Part shown: in pieces, positions 1 to 8,709 of the stretch | Numbering within the stretch: position 1 is the stretch's first letter | How the letters are laid out: the number at the start of each line of letters is the position of its first letter | Origin: SCN-70-22 sp046327755 | GTDB taxonomy: Bacteria; Gemmatimonadota; Gemmatimonadetes; Gemmatimonadales; Gemmatimonadaceae | Length of the DNA: 64,000 nucleotides | Assembly (NCBI GenBank): GCA_046327755.1 | Contig: JAXLXW010000004.1 | Coordinates: 434,001 to 498,000 of the forward strand | Direction: 5' to 3' | Position numbers and translations under genes: made by a program | The notes under the pieces: generated by a model | Told to the model about the DNA's origin: nothing | Databases searched by the model: none | The model's input: the letters and a program-made list of their open reading frames with translations, nothing else

Positions 1-2631
1 GCCGCGCTCCCCACCGAGGGGTGGGGGAGTCTGTTCTCCGGGGAGCTGTGGCGTACGTCGCGTGGCTCGCCGCTGCTGGCGCTGGAGACATTGCAGCTGC
101 TGGAGGAGCGCGGCGTGCTGGAGCGCGTGGATGGCGCGTGGCGCTCGCAGGCGCCGGACGCCCTCCTGGCCGACCTTCGGGCCGGCGATGCGCTGCGCGG
201 GCGACTGGAGGACCTGGAGCGTGGTGACAAGTGGCTGATCACGCTCCTCGCCGCCGCGGGGGCGCCGCTCGAGGAGGCCACGTTGATCGAGGCGAGCGAG
301 CGCCCGGGCGATGAAGTGCGCGACCGCTTGCGGTGGTTGGAGTCGCGCGGGGTGGTGGTCGCGGTTGACGGTGCATGGCGCATGGGGCACGACGAGATCG
401 GCGACGAAGTGCTGCGCATCGCCAACGTGGACGGCATCGCGCGCGCCGCGGCGCGCATCGGTGCGGCGATGCTGGCCCGCGACGCGGGTGACGAGCGCGG
501 GATGCGACGCGCGGCGCAGCTGCTACGGACCGCTGGCGACGACGCGTCGCGCGGCGAGGTCTTTCGGCGGTTCGCGCGCCGGCGATTCGCCATGGGCGAT
601 CGCCGCCCGCTGGAGGCGCTGGCGACGGAGCTGTTTGGCCCTACCACGCGAGAGCAGGAGGTGCGGGCGGTGGTGCGCGCCGCGCCCTTGAGCTGGCGGC
701 TCGGCCTGGTCTCCGGATTGCGGCTGGCGAGTGCCACGCTCGGCGCCGTCGTGCTGCTTGCCATCGGCGCCTTCGTGGCGACGCGGCGCCCTGCCCCGCC
801 GCCTCCCGATGCCGTGATGGGATTGGCGATTGTCACGCCCGAGGGGCACGTGACGTTCCAGCAGGTCGAGCTGCGCGAAGACGGGTGGCGCCCGCTGGAG
901 CCGTTGCAGCCCGCCGCGTGGCCCGTGATTCCACCGTTCGACGTGGAATCGTCCAGCGGCTTCGAGGTCATCAAGCGCCCGGGGCACGACGAGATCATCA
1001 CGTCGCAGGCGATCAGCGACTCGGGGGTGATCGATCTCTTCCTGTACGGACGCCGGGGCTTCATTCGCCGTGTGGCCTCGCGCCCCGGCGACGACGGGGT
1101 GCCGCGCTTTGCACCGCGCGGCGACCGCCTCGTGTTCAACACCGCGCGATGGGACACGCTGAGCCACTACGACCTGGCGCTCTACGACTTCGCCACGGAC
1201 TCGGTCACGCAGCTGACGGAGGGGTGGCCCACCGACGACCAGCCTGCCTGGAATCCGAGCGGAACGCGCATTGCCTACAGCCGGGAACACTGGGGGGAGC
1301 GCCCGTTCGAGTTGTGCGTACGCGAGATGGCCAGCGGAAGCACGACCTGTCGCACCTTTGCAGGTGCAAACACCGGCTACGTCGCCGCGTGGCTCGATGA
1401 TGACCGGCTCGCGATTGTCCTCGTGACGGAAAGCGGTCGCGGCCTGCACGCGCTGCAGTGGTCGACGGGTGACCGCGTGGTGCTGAAGGACGGTGTGGTC
1501 GCGTTCTCAGGCGTGAGCCCGGACGGACGGTGGGCCGCCTGCGAGTGCGAAGCGCTCACCGACGGATCCACGCGCCTCATGGTCTTCCCGGTCCGCGCGT
1601 CGACGCTCGTGCGTCCGCTCGCGCTGGACGGTGTGCCGCCGGGAAGTGTGGTGAAGACGTTCTGGATCAGCAGCCAGGCCTCCGTCGAGCTGCAGGCCGA
1701 TCGCGTGCACATCACCGGTCCATCGGCGGTCCCGCCCGGGGTCCCCGTGCGGCTGCGCGCCGCACTTGCCGATGCGAGCGGACGGCCGCTGACCTATCAG
1801 GGGGCGCTACGCTGGAGGCTCTCCGACGCCATGGCCGGACGCGTCGACTCACTGAGCGGAGAACTCGTGCTCACCGGTCGGCGGCCGCGGGTCGTCGTGC
1901 ACGCGACTTCGGGCCCCACCGCGCGCGATTCGCTCACCATCACGCTCGCGCCCTTCGCCAGCACGCCGCGGTTTGTCGAGACATGGGCAGACACGGCGCT
2001 CGGCGGGTGGTATCCATTCGGCTCGCCATCTCCCGGCGTGGAGTCAACGGTGCGCGGCCCTGCGCTGCGGAATAACGGTGAGGGGTCGTTCGAGAGCGGC
2101 GTGGTGTCGCGCCGAACCTTCGATGCCACGAATGGCCTCGCGGTCGAAGCGGTGCTCTCGGGAGCCATCACGCGCATCCAGTGGCAGGCGATCCACCTCG
2201 ACGTTCTCGCCAACGTCGATTCGATGACGTACCTGCGGGCGCGCGGAAAGAACGTCTCGCCAAGCCCGTCGATGTCGTCGCTCATCTGCGCGATGGGCTA
2301 CGGCCTGGAGGGGCGGTGGCAGGGATTCAGCCCCCTCCTCACGGCCTTCAGCAGATCGGAGGGGTTGGTGGTCACCCCCCAACAGGATGCCTTCTTCAAG
2401 GGGGCGCCGGCCACGTTCCTCGTACAGGTCTTTCCCGATGGGCGCTGCGGCGTGGCGCTCGACGGCGTCCCCCTCGGAATCTTCAGCAGTCCGAGCGCGC
2501 TCTCGCGCACGTCGCGCGTGCGCATCAGCGGCAACTCGTACGACACCGACATGCGTGCTGGACGCGTCCGCGTCTACGAGGGGGTGCTCGGCGGCATCGA
2601 CTGGACGAGCGTACGCGCGGCAGCGCGCTGA
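1..2631 (+). CDS. STAND-ATPase-type regulator with TM helix and TolB-like propeller (5' end missing)
   Basis: The reading frame is open from base 1, so the N-terminus lies outside the window; the TTG at 91 is only an internal codon. The first ~200 visible residues look like the winged-helix end of a STAND/MalT-type AAA ATPase (SPLLALETLQLLEERGVLERVDGAW, then LLAAAG), as found in BTAD- or LuxR-type regulators. A single hydrophobic helix follows at about nt 715-785, then a Pro-rich linker. After this come TolB/WD40-like blades (PRFAPRGDRLVF, PAWNPSGTRIAY) and a C-terminal beta-rich domain that resembles a lectin/LamG-like sandwich. The topology suggests a cytoplasmic ATPase module joined through the membrane to an external propeller. 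The role of the missing N-terminus (DNA binding or kinase) is inferred only. Confidence 0.6.
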   Translation, partial: AALPTEGWGSLFSGELWRTSRGSPLLALETLQLLEERGVLERVDGAWRSQAPDALLADLRAGDALRGRLEDLERGDKWLITLLAAAGAPLEEATLIEASERPGDEVRDRLRWLESRGVVVAVDGAWRMGHDEIGDEVLRIANVDGIARAAARIGAAMLARDAGDERGMRRAAQLLRTAGDDASRGEVFRRFARRRFAMGDRRPLEALATELFGPTTREQEVRAVVRAAPLSWRLGLVSGLRLASATLGAVVLLAIGAFVATRRPAPPPPDAVMGLAIVTPEGHVTFQQVELREDGWRPLEPLQPAAWPVIPPFDVESSSGFEVIKRPGHDEIITSQAISDSGVIDLFLYGRRGFIRRVASRPGDDGVPRFAPRGDRLVFNTARWDTLSHYDLALYDFATDSVTQLTEGWPTDDQPAWNPSGTRIAYSREHWGERPFELCVREMASGSTTCRTFAGANTGYVAAWLDDDRLAIVLVTESGRGLHALQWSTGDRVVLKDGVVAFSGVSPDGRWAACECEALTDGSTRLMVFPVRASTLVRPLALDGVPPGSVVKTFWISSQASVELQADRVHITGPSAVPPGVPVRLRAALADASGRPLTYQGALRWRLSDAMAGRVDSLSGELVLTGRRPRVVVHATSGPTARDSLTITLAPFASTPRFVETWADTALGGWYPFGSPSPGVESTVRGPALRNNGEGSFESGVVSRRTFDATNGLAVEAVLSGAITRIQWQAIHLDVLANVDSMTYLRARGKNVSPSPSMSSLICAMGYGLEGRWQGFSPLLTAFSRSEGLVVTPQQDAFFKGAPATFLVQVFPDGRCGVALDGVPLGIFSSPSALSRTSRVRISGNSYDTDMRAGRVRVYEGVLGGIDWTSVRAAAR

Positions 2632-2686
2632 CCGACGCACTGCGAGGCATGTGGCGACTCAGGCGCCGCGCCGTCGTTCCTCGGTG

Positions 2687-3073
2687 TTATCCGTAGTGCC
2701 GCGCCCCCCACCCCGCCAGCCATCCCACCGCCGCGGCGATCAGCGCCCCGCCGAAGACGGCGACGACCACCTGCGCCACCATGTGCTTCTCGGTCGGTGA
2801 CTTCCCCGGACCGAGGCGCCAGGCGATCGCCCAGCCTAACGTCGATTCGGCAACCCCCACCATCGCCGCCGCCATCCCCGGGCTCGCCGTGGGCGACGTG
2901 CGCTGCGCGAACCACCCCGTCGCCGCATAGAGGGCCACGGAGCCAACCATCGCCCATTTGTACTTGAAGCCGGCGTACTTCGAGGCGAGCGCCGCCAGTG
3001 TGTCCATGACGACGATGGTCACCATCCCGGCGACGATGACCCCGAGCTGCCCGAAGCGGAGCACTGTTTGCAT
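2687..3073 (-). CDS. small integral membrane protein, function unknown
   Basis: A 128-residue protein, started here at ATG 3073 (MQTVLRFGQ). A longer frame upstream is Arg/Pro-rich and looks non-coding. Four hydrophobic stretches are visible (residues ~8-30, 41-56, 65-85, 100-122), with a short charged loop GPGKSPTEKH before the last one. It matches no family I recognise. It stands alone and diverges from the DUF1800 gene across a 176-bp gap. Confidence 0.6.
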   Translation of the reverse strand: MQTVLRFGQLGVIVAGMVTIVVMDTLAALASKYAGFKYKWAMVGSVALYAATGWFAQRTSPTASPGMAAAMVGVAESTLGWAIAWRLGPGKSPTEKHMVAQVVVAVFGGALIAAAVGWLAGWGARHYG

Positions 3074-3249
3074 GGGAGTACACAGCGCCGCCGCGCGCCC
3101 CTCGTCAATGGTCGAGTTCGCGCGTCGTCGCGGCGAGAATCCCCGCTTGCGGGCTCGTCCTGTGCGCCACGTCGCATTTCGTCCCAACGGGTGGCGGTTA
3201 TCGTGAAGGGCGTTCTGTCGTCCTTCTCGGAACCCACGGCCACTCCCCG

Positions 3250-4857
3250 ATGCCCGAGCGTGTGAGCGAACCGCTGCCGCCAGCTGCTGCGACGACGGAC
3301 CAGGAGGATCTTGTCCTCCCCGCCCCGATCGTCCCCCCCGAGTCGCGGCGCGCCTTCCTCGGGCGAGGCGCCGCGGCCGTCGCGGCCTCCGCCCTCGCCG
3401 GCTCGGTCGCCTCGGCCGCGGCCCCCCGCGAGGCCCAGGCACAGTCGCGCGCTCCCTACGGGGCGCTCATCGAGCGCCTTGGGCAGCGCGCCGAGTGGAA
3501 GGACCTCGACCTGCGCCTGCTGCGCCGCATCACCATGGGGATGACCGGCGCCGACGTCACCGCGATCAAGGCGCTCGGCTTCGACCGGTATCTCGAGGAG
3601 CAGCTCAACCCGGGGACGATCGACGACTCCGCCGCCGACACGCGCATCCGCTCACGATACCCGCAGTTCTATTACACGCAGGCGGAGCTCCTCGCCCGGG
3701 ACTCGACCTACTGGCAGGACGTGGTGGGGCCGGCCAACCGGGCGATCGTGGAACGCGCCGCCTTCTCCCGCCGCCAGCTGCAGGAGCGGATGACGGAGTT
3801 CTGGAGCGACCACTTCAACATCGCGCAGGCCACGCCGCGCCTCGTCGACTACCGTGACGTCGTGCAGCAGCACGCGTTAGGCAACTTCGGCGACATGGTG
3901 CGCGCCTCGATGCGCTCCCCCGCCATGCTCCTCTACCTGGACCAGGTGTGGAGCACGAAGTGGGGGGTGAACGAGAACTACGCCCGCGAGCTGATGGAGC
4001 TCCACACCGTGGGGTGGAACGGCGGCTACACCCAGACCGACGTCCACGAGTTCGCGCGGGTCCTCACCGGGTGGACGATCGACAACAACCGCAACTTCCT
4101 GTACCGCGCCGACTATCACGACTTCAACGCGAAGACGGTGATGGGGATGACCTTCCCGGCACGCACACCGGCAGGGGGGACGGCGGGAATGGACGAGGCG
4201 ATGAACTTCGCCGAGTACCTCATCGCACACCCGGCCACCGCGCGCTTCATCGCCACCAAGCTGCTCAAATGGTTCCTGCGCCCTGACCCGAGCGCGGCCC
4301 AGGTGAATGCGGTCGCTGCGGCGTACACCAGCACGCACGGCGACATCAAGGCGATGCTGCGCGTGATCCTCACGCCGAACAACCTCGCGAATGCGCCAGC
4401 CAAGCTGAAGCGCCCGTTCCACTACTATGTCTCCGCCTTGCGGGCGACCGGAGTCTCGGTGGACCCGTGGACCGACTGGAGCAACTGGGAAGGGATCGGC
4501 GGGGCGCTGTGGGACCTCGCGCACCAGACGTTCCAGTGGCTCACCCCGGACGGCTACCCCGATCGCGCCGAATACTGGGCGGGACTGATGGTGAACCGCT
4601 GGAACGCCGTCTCGTCGATCGTCGGCAACTGGGGACAGCTGGGGCAGTACCCGCGCTTCACCGCAAGCACCTTCATGGCCACGCCGACGGCCGCCGGGAT
4701 CGTCGCCGAGATCAACCGTCGCATGTTCGGCGGCGAGATGACGGCGACGCTCGCCGCCGAGCTCACGAAGTGGCTCCAGGTGAACCCCGCGAGCCAGAGC
4801 CGCGTCCAGTCGGCGGTCTACTATGCCGCCTGCTCTCCCGAGTTCCAGTACTACTGA
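3250..4857 (+). CDS. DUF1800 domain-containing secreted protein
   Basis: This 535-residue protein has a twin-arginine-type leader (SRRAFLGRG, then an Ala-rich core ending near AQAQS at residue ~66). The body matches DUF1800: RLLRRITMGMTGADV near the start, DHFNIA, NYARELMELHTVG, FARVLTGWT and the LKRPFHYYVSALRATG segment. Members are exported through Tat and almost always paired with DUF1501; their biochemical activity is not established. The DUF1501 start is only 19 bp downstream, so the two are very likely co-transcribed. Confidence 0.9.
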   Translation: MPERVSEPLPPAAATTDQEDLVLPAPIVPPESRRAFLGRGAAAVAASALAGSVASAAAPREAQAQSRAPYGALIERLGQRAEWKDLDLRLLRRITMGMTGADVTAIKALGFDRYLEEQLNPGTIDDSAADTRIRSRYPQFYYTQAELLARDSTYWQDVVGPANRAIVERAAFSRRQLQERMTEFWSDHFNIAQATPRLVDYRDVVQQHALGNFGDMVRASMRSPAMLLYLDQVWSTKWGVNENYARELMELHTVGWNGGYTQTDVHEFARVLTGWTIDNNRNFLYRADYHDFNAKTVMGMTFPARTPAGGTAGMDEAMNFAEYLIAHPATARFIATKLLKWFLRPDPSAAQVNAVAAAYTSTHGDIKAMLRVILTPNNLANAPAKLKRPFHYYVSALRATGVSVDPWTDWSNWEGIGGALWDLAHQTFQWLTPDGYPDRAEYWAGLMVNRWNAVSSIVGNWGQLGQYPRFTASTFMATPTAAGIVAEINRRMFGGEMTATLAAELTKWLQVNPASQSRVQSAVYYAACSPEFQYY

Positions 4858-4876
4858 GCCTCGCCCCCACATCCCC

Positions 4877-6241
4877 ATGACGCATCACTCGGACGATTGC
4901 GGGTGCCAGGAGTACCGCGAACTCTCCCGCCGCGGCTTCGTGACCGCGGCCGGCTTGCAGGTGGCGGCACTGGCGATCCCTGCCGAAGTCCCGGCGTGGC
5001 TCCCGCAGGTGCAATACGCCGCCAGCGCCAACTCGTCGCGCGACGTGCTGGTCTCGGTCTTCATGCGCGGTGGTGCCGACGGGCTCACGCTCGTCGCGCC
5101 GTTCGGTGACCCGGAGTACTACCGGGGGCGCCCGAGCATCGCCGTCCCGCGCCCGGACTCGACGTCGCCCGTGCGCGGCACCGCGCTCGACAACTTCTTC
5201 ATGCTCCCGCCGGGGATGACGGCGCTGTACCCGGCGTACCTCGCGAACCAGCTGCTGGTGGTGCACGCGACCGGACAGAAGGCGACGAACTCGCGCTCGC
5301 ACTTCGAGGCGGAGCGGTACCTCGAATCGGGCAAGCCGGCCGACTACAGCATCGCCACGGGGTGGCTGGCACGACACCTCATGACGGCGACGCCTGCGGT
5401 GGCCAACGCGCCGCTGCGGGGGATCTCGCTCTCTTGGGGGGGGACGCGCCTCACGCTGACCGGCGCCCCGAAGACGCTCCCCATCCCGGACCCGGCCAAC
5501 TACCGCCACCTGGCTCCGGACGCCTCGGTCCTCGACCGGCTGTACGCGACGGGATGGGCGCCGGTGCGCGACTCGGCCAAGGATGCGCTGCGCACCGTCT
5601 CGCTGCTGCAGGGAATCGGCTTCTCTCGTTATGCACCGGCCAACGGCGCCGTCTATCCCAACACCGACTTCGGGAAGGGGCTGCGCTCGCTGGCGGCGAT
5701 CATCAAGGCCGATGCCGGGGTGGAAGCCGCGCACATCGACATCGGCGGGTGGGACACGCACGCCAACCAGGGCCCCACCAACGGGCAGATGCACACCCTG
5801 ATGTCCGACTTCGCGGGGTCGCTGGGCGCGTTCTGGGCCGATGTCTGCCAGGGGGCCGCCAGCCACAACGTGACCGTCGTCGCCGTCTCGGAATTCGGTC
5901 GCAACGCGCGCGAGAACGGCTCGCAAGGCACCGACCACGGGCGGGCGAGCGTGGCGTTCTTCATGGGACAGGGGATCGCGGGCGGGCGCGTCCTCTCGCA
6001 GTGGCCCGGGCTCGATCGCTCGGTCCTCGAGGACGGGCAGGACCTCAAGGTCACGATCGACCATCGTGACCTCCTCGCCGAGGTCGTGAAGTACCGGCTC
6101 GGCAATCCCAACGTGGCGGCAATCTTCCCGAACTATGTCCCCGTCGACCGCGGCGTGACGACCTCGGGCCCCGCCGCCACCGTGACGGTCCGCCAGCCGC
6201 AACTGCAGGTCAAGCCCGCGCAGCCGTCCCGGAAGAAGTAA
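4877..6241 (+). CDS. DUF1501 domain-containing secreted protein
   Basis: The chosen start is ATG 4877 (MTHHSDDCGC); an in-frame ATG at 4823 would overlap the upstream gene. A Tat motif SRRGFVTAAG lies at residues ~18-27, then a hydrophobic stretch. The mature part has DUF1501 hallmarks: VFMRGGADGLTLV, the SHFEAERYLESG segment, IDIGGWDTHANQG and VVAVSEFGRNARENGSQGTDHGR. This region resembles the metal-binding core of the alkaline phosphatase/sulfatase fold, which gives the family its suspected hydrolase identity. The partner gene DUF1800 lies immediately upstream. Confidence 0.9.
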   Translation: MTHHSDDCGCQEYRELSRRGFVTAAGLQVAALAIPAEVPAWLPQVQYAASANSSRDVLVSVFMRGGADGLTLVAPFGDPEYYRGRPSIAVPRPDSTSPVRGTALDNFFMLPPGMTALYPAYLANQLLVVHATGQKATNSRSHFEAERYLESGKPADYSIATGWLARHLMTATPAVANAPLRGISLSWGGTRLTLTGAPKTLPIPDPANYRHLAPDASVLDRLYATGWAPVRDSAKDALRTVSLLQGIGFSRYAPANGAVYPNTDFGKGLRSLAAIIKADAGVEAAHIDIGGWDTHANQGPTNGQMHTLMSDFAGSLGAFWADVCQGAASHNVTVVAVSEFGRNARENGSQGTDHGRASVAFFMGQGIAGGRVLSQWPGLDRSVLEDGQDLKVTIDHRDLLAEVVKYRLGNPNVAAIFPNYVPVDRGVTTSGPAATVTVRQPQLQVKPAQPSRKK

Positions 6242-6269
6242 TCATGGCGGCGCGGCCCCACCGCGCCGC

Positions 6270-6304
6270 ACTCCCGTTCCCCGTCTCCCGTCTCCCGTCC
6301 GTCC
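6270..6304. repeat. dispersed C-/G-rich intergenic repeat, copy 1
   Basis: This pyrimidine-rich stretch is built on CTCCCGT(C/T)CCCCGTCTCCCG. It lies between the DUF1501 stop and the collagen-like lipoprotein start, ending 4 bp before ATG 6309. Its reverse complement matches copies at 24123, 43725 and 58023. Confidence 0.6.
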
Positions 6305-6308
6305 TTCC

Positions 6309-6800
6309 ATGTCTCGCCGCCTGCTCACGACTGCTTGTCTCTTCCTTCTCGCCGCCTGTCGCGGCCCCGCCGGACCGATGGGACCGCAGGGGCCGGCCGG
6401 ACAGAACGGAGCGACCGGACCCGCCGGGGCGACCGGCCCAACCGGCGCGACCGGGCCGCAAGGCGCCACCGGACCGCAGGGAGCAACCGGGCCACAGGGA
6501 CCGGCCGGGCCCACCGGGCCCACGGGTCCAGCCGCCAATCGCATGCAGGCGACCGGACGCTTCGACGCGACCGGGACCTTCACCATGCCGCTCCCCGCAA
6601 GCGCCGTCGCCAACGGACAACTCCCGATCATCGCCTGCTACGTGAGCACCAACCAGCAGACGTGGATCTCGGTGGCCCAGGTCCCGGTGTCCGCGAGCGA
6701 CACCTACTGCGGCGTGACCGGAATCGGGACGTCGTCGCCCGGAGTGACGCTGATCAACGGGCTCGTGAACGACTACTACTACATCGTCGCCATCTGGTAG
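6309..6800 (+). CDS. collagen-like repeat lipoprotein
   Basis: A 163-residue protein with a lipoprotein signal (lipobox LLAAC, acylated Cys17). Right after the Cys come 19 uninterrupted Gly-X-Y triplets (residues 19-75), mostly GPA, GPQ, GPT and GAT, which should form a collagen-type triple helix. The C-terminal ~88 residues are beta-rich with two Cys and a Tyr-rich end (NDYYYIVAIW), probably a trimeric head. The layout suggests a surface fibre anchored in a membrane by lipid. It sits in the DUF1800/DUF1501 block with 67 bp upstream and 7 bp downstream spacing. A role in adhesion or matrix is inference from other bacterial collagen-like proteins. Confidence 0.85.
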   Translation: MSRRLLTTACLFLLAACRGPAGPMGPQGPAGQNGATGPAGATGPTGATGPQGATGPQGATGPQGPAGPTGPTGPAANRMQATGRFDATGTFTMPLPASAVANGQLPIIACYVSTNQQTWISVAQVPVSASDTYCGVTGIGTSSPGVTLINGLVNDYYYIVAIW

Positions 6801-6807
6801 TCGCCGC

Positions 6808-8052
6808 GTGTCGTTGGATGCCGCACCGCACGCCGTCGCCGTGCGCCTGACGAGTCGCTTCGCGCGCATCATGCGCGCGCCGGGCCGGGCGCGCGCCGTC
6901 GTGTGCTTCGCACCGGCACTCGCCGCGATGCTGACGGCGGCACTCGCCGCGATGCTCACGGCGACGCTCGTCGCGTGCGGCGGCGACGGCGGCGGAGGGC
7001 CGGCACCACCGGCCCTCGCCATCACGACCGCGACCGCACTCCCCGACGGAACCGTTGGCACGGCGTACGACATGACGCTCTCGGCCACCGGCGGATCGGG
7101 GAGCTACGTGTGGGAGGTGACCACGCCTCCCCTCCCCGGTGGGCTCGCCCTGGAGCCCACCGGCCGCCTGCATGGGACGCCGACCGACAGCGGGGCCCAC
7201 AGCTTCTCGCTGCGCGTGGCCAGCGGGAGCGCAACGCGCACGGCGCCGTTCCAGCTGCGCGTCGCCCCGCCGCCGTTGCAGCTGCTCCCGGCAACGCTCC
7301 CCGACGCGACGTTAGGCTCGCCCTACGTCCAGTTCCTCGACGTCACCGGAGGATCGGGGCCGGTGCAGTGGGCGCTGGCCAGCGGCGCACCACCGGCCGG
7401 CATCGCGCTCTCCGCCGCCGGGCTCCTCGCCGGGACGCCCTCCACGCTCGGCAGTGCGGCCTTCCGCGTGCGCGCCACGCGCGGCGCGCTGACCGCCGAA
7501 CGCGACTACTCGATCCTCGTGGCGCCGGCGCCGCTCTCGATTCGCACGTCGTCGCTCCCCGACGCCAAGGTCGGCGAGGCGTACAGCGCACAACTCGACG
7601 CCGTGGGCGGGAGCGGAGGGAACATCTGGAGCGTGAGCGCCGGCGCGCTGCCCGGCGGATTGCAGCTCACGGCGGCCGGCGCAGTCGACGGCACGCCGAC
7701 GGTCGCCGGCGACTTCGCCTTCACCGCGCGCGTCTCCAGCGGCGCGCAGCAGGCCACGCGCCCCCTCACGCTCACCGTGGCCCCCGCCGGCTATCCGTCC
7801 ACGGCGACCGTCACGATGCCGGCCAACGTCTTCGTCCCGTTCCTCGTCCAGCTGGCGCGCGGCGGCACGGTGACGTGGGTCTTCGGGAGCGAGGCGCACA
7901 ACGTCATCTTCGCACCAACGGCGGGGGCGCCGGCCGACATCAACATCGTCACCAATGTCTCGATCGCCCGCACCTTCCCAACCGTGGGGAACTTCCGCTA
8001 CGACTGCACGATCCACCCGGGGATGAACGGCGTCGTCGAGGTGAAGCCGTAG
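6808..8052 (+). CDS. lipoprotein with three Ig-like (He_PIG) repeats and a C-terminal cupredoxin
   Basis: The start is taken at GTG 6808, 7 bp after the previous stop; the Met at residue 22 is an alternative. The signal segment ends in a lipobox LVAC (Cys57) followed by a Gly-rich spacer. Three repeats of ~85 residues follow (about 68-153, 154-238, 239-325), each with the pattern LPDxxxGxxY...GGSG...W...LPxGLxLxxxGxxxGTPTxxG...F. The final ~85 residues are a plastocyanin-like domain with a complete type-1 copper ligand set: His364, Cys400, His403 and Met406 (EAHNV ... YDCTIHPGM). This suggests a tethered electron-transfer or copper-binding protein on a stalk. A 24-bp tandem duplication lies in the signal sequence. 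Confidence 0.85.
   Translation: MSLDAAPHAVAVRLTSRFARIMRAPGRARAVVCFAPALAAMLTAALAAMLTATLVACGGDGGGGPAPPALAITTATALPDGTVGTAYDMTLSATGGSGSYVWEVTTPPLPGGLALEPTGRLHGTPTDSGAHSFSLRVASGSATRTAPFQLRVAPPPLQLLPATLPDATLGSPYVQFLDVTGGSGPVQWALASGAPPAGIALSAAGLLAGTPSTLGSAAFRVRATRGALTAERDYSILVAPAPLSIRTSSLPDAKVGEAYSAQLDAVGGSGGNIWSVSAGALPGGLQLTAAGAVDGTPTVAGDFAFTARVSSGAQQATRPLTLTVAPAGYPSTATVTMPANVFVPFLVQLARGGTVTWVFGSEAHNVIFAPTAGAPADINIVTNVSIARTFPTVGNFRYDCTIHPGMNGVVEVKP
6916..6963 (+). repeat. 24-bp tandem duplication inside a signal peptide
   Basis: Two adjacent 24-bp copies (6916-6939 and 6940-6963) differ at one base and encode ALAAMLTA twice within the hydrophobic core of the lipoprotein signal. The number of units changes only signal length. 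Confidence 0.8.
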
Positions 8053-8079
8053 CGGAGCGCCCCACCGGCAGGCGAAGGG

Positions 8080-8565
8080 CTACTTCACCCGCTTCCCGGT
8101 CACGGGCGAGGGCTCGGGCGCCTCTGGCATCGCGGCCATGTCGCGCTTGAGTGTCCCCGTCAGCGCATCGCCCTCGGCACGCAGCACCCAGGTGAGCACC
8201 ACGTCGCGCGTCGACTCCTCGCCATTCATGTTGATGCGGACCGACTGCTTCTGCGTGAAGACGGCAGAGTCACCCGACACGCGCCCGCCGAACGTGGCCG
8301 GCGGCGGGACCGACCCGTCGGGGCGCGCCCCCACGGTCAGCGTCGCCAGCAGCGAGTCGCCAGACGATTGCAGCTGCAACCGTCCCTCGCCCATCAGGCG
8401 CGTGACCTCGCCGTTCTCGTTGCGGCGACCGCGCTCGTAGGTGACGGTCCACGTCCCAACGAGCGGATGGGACGATTGCGCCGTCAACGGGCGCGCAACC
8501 GGGAGCAGGAAAAGGGCAGCCAGCGCAAACGCGGCGAGCGCCGAGCGCGGGAAGAAGCTTGGCAT
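8080..8565 (-). CDS. secreted protein of unknown function, lipocalin-like beta sheet possible
   Basis: A 161-residue product, started at ATG 8565 (MPSFFPRSALAAF). It has a signal peptide ending near PLTAQS. The mature part begins HPLVGTWTVTYERG and alternates short beta strands with charged turns (GEGRLQLQSSGDSLLATLTVG, TRDVVLTWVLRAEGDALTGTL), a pattern reminiscent of lipocalin-like or extracellular lipid-binding proteins. It converges with the Ig-repeat lipoprotein, whose stop is 27 bp away. Confidence 0.7.
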   Translation of the reverse strand: MPSFFPRSALAAFALAALFLLPVARPLTAQSSHPLVGTWTVTYERGRRNENGEVTRLMGEGRLQLQSSGDSLLATLTVGARPDGSVPPPATFGGRVSGDSAVFTQKQSVRINMNGEESTRDVVLTWVLRAEGDALTGTLKRDMAAMPEAPEPSPVTGKRVK

Positions 8566-8709
8566 GAGACGAGGCTCCAGAGGGTTGAGGGGATCACGCA
8601 CACTCGGGAGGTTCGACACATGTAGGGCGGCGAGGGTTGCCGTCCAATGCTCCACCGCAGTCGGACGGACGCACGCGGGCCGCGCCTAACCACGCGGGCT
8701 GGCTCGCCC

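Noticed and set aside
3877..4878. Long antisense frame opposite the DUF1800 gene
   Set aside because: Composition is His/Arg/Val-rich, as expected from reading a GC-rich gene backwards; the plus-strand frame has clear family motifs.
4763..6202. 479-codon antisense frame opposite DUF1501
   Set aside because: No recognisable domain and Arg/His/Val-biased; a shadow of the real gene.
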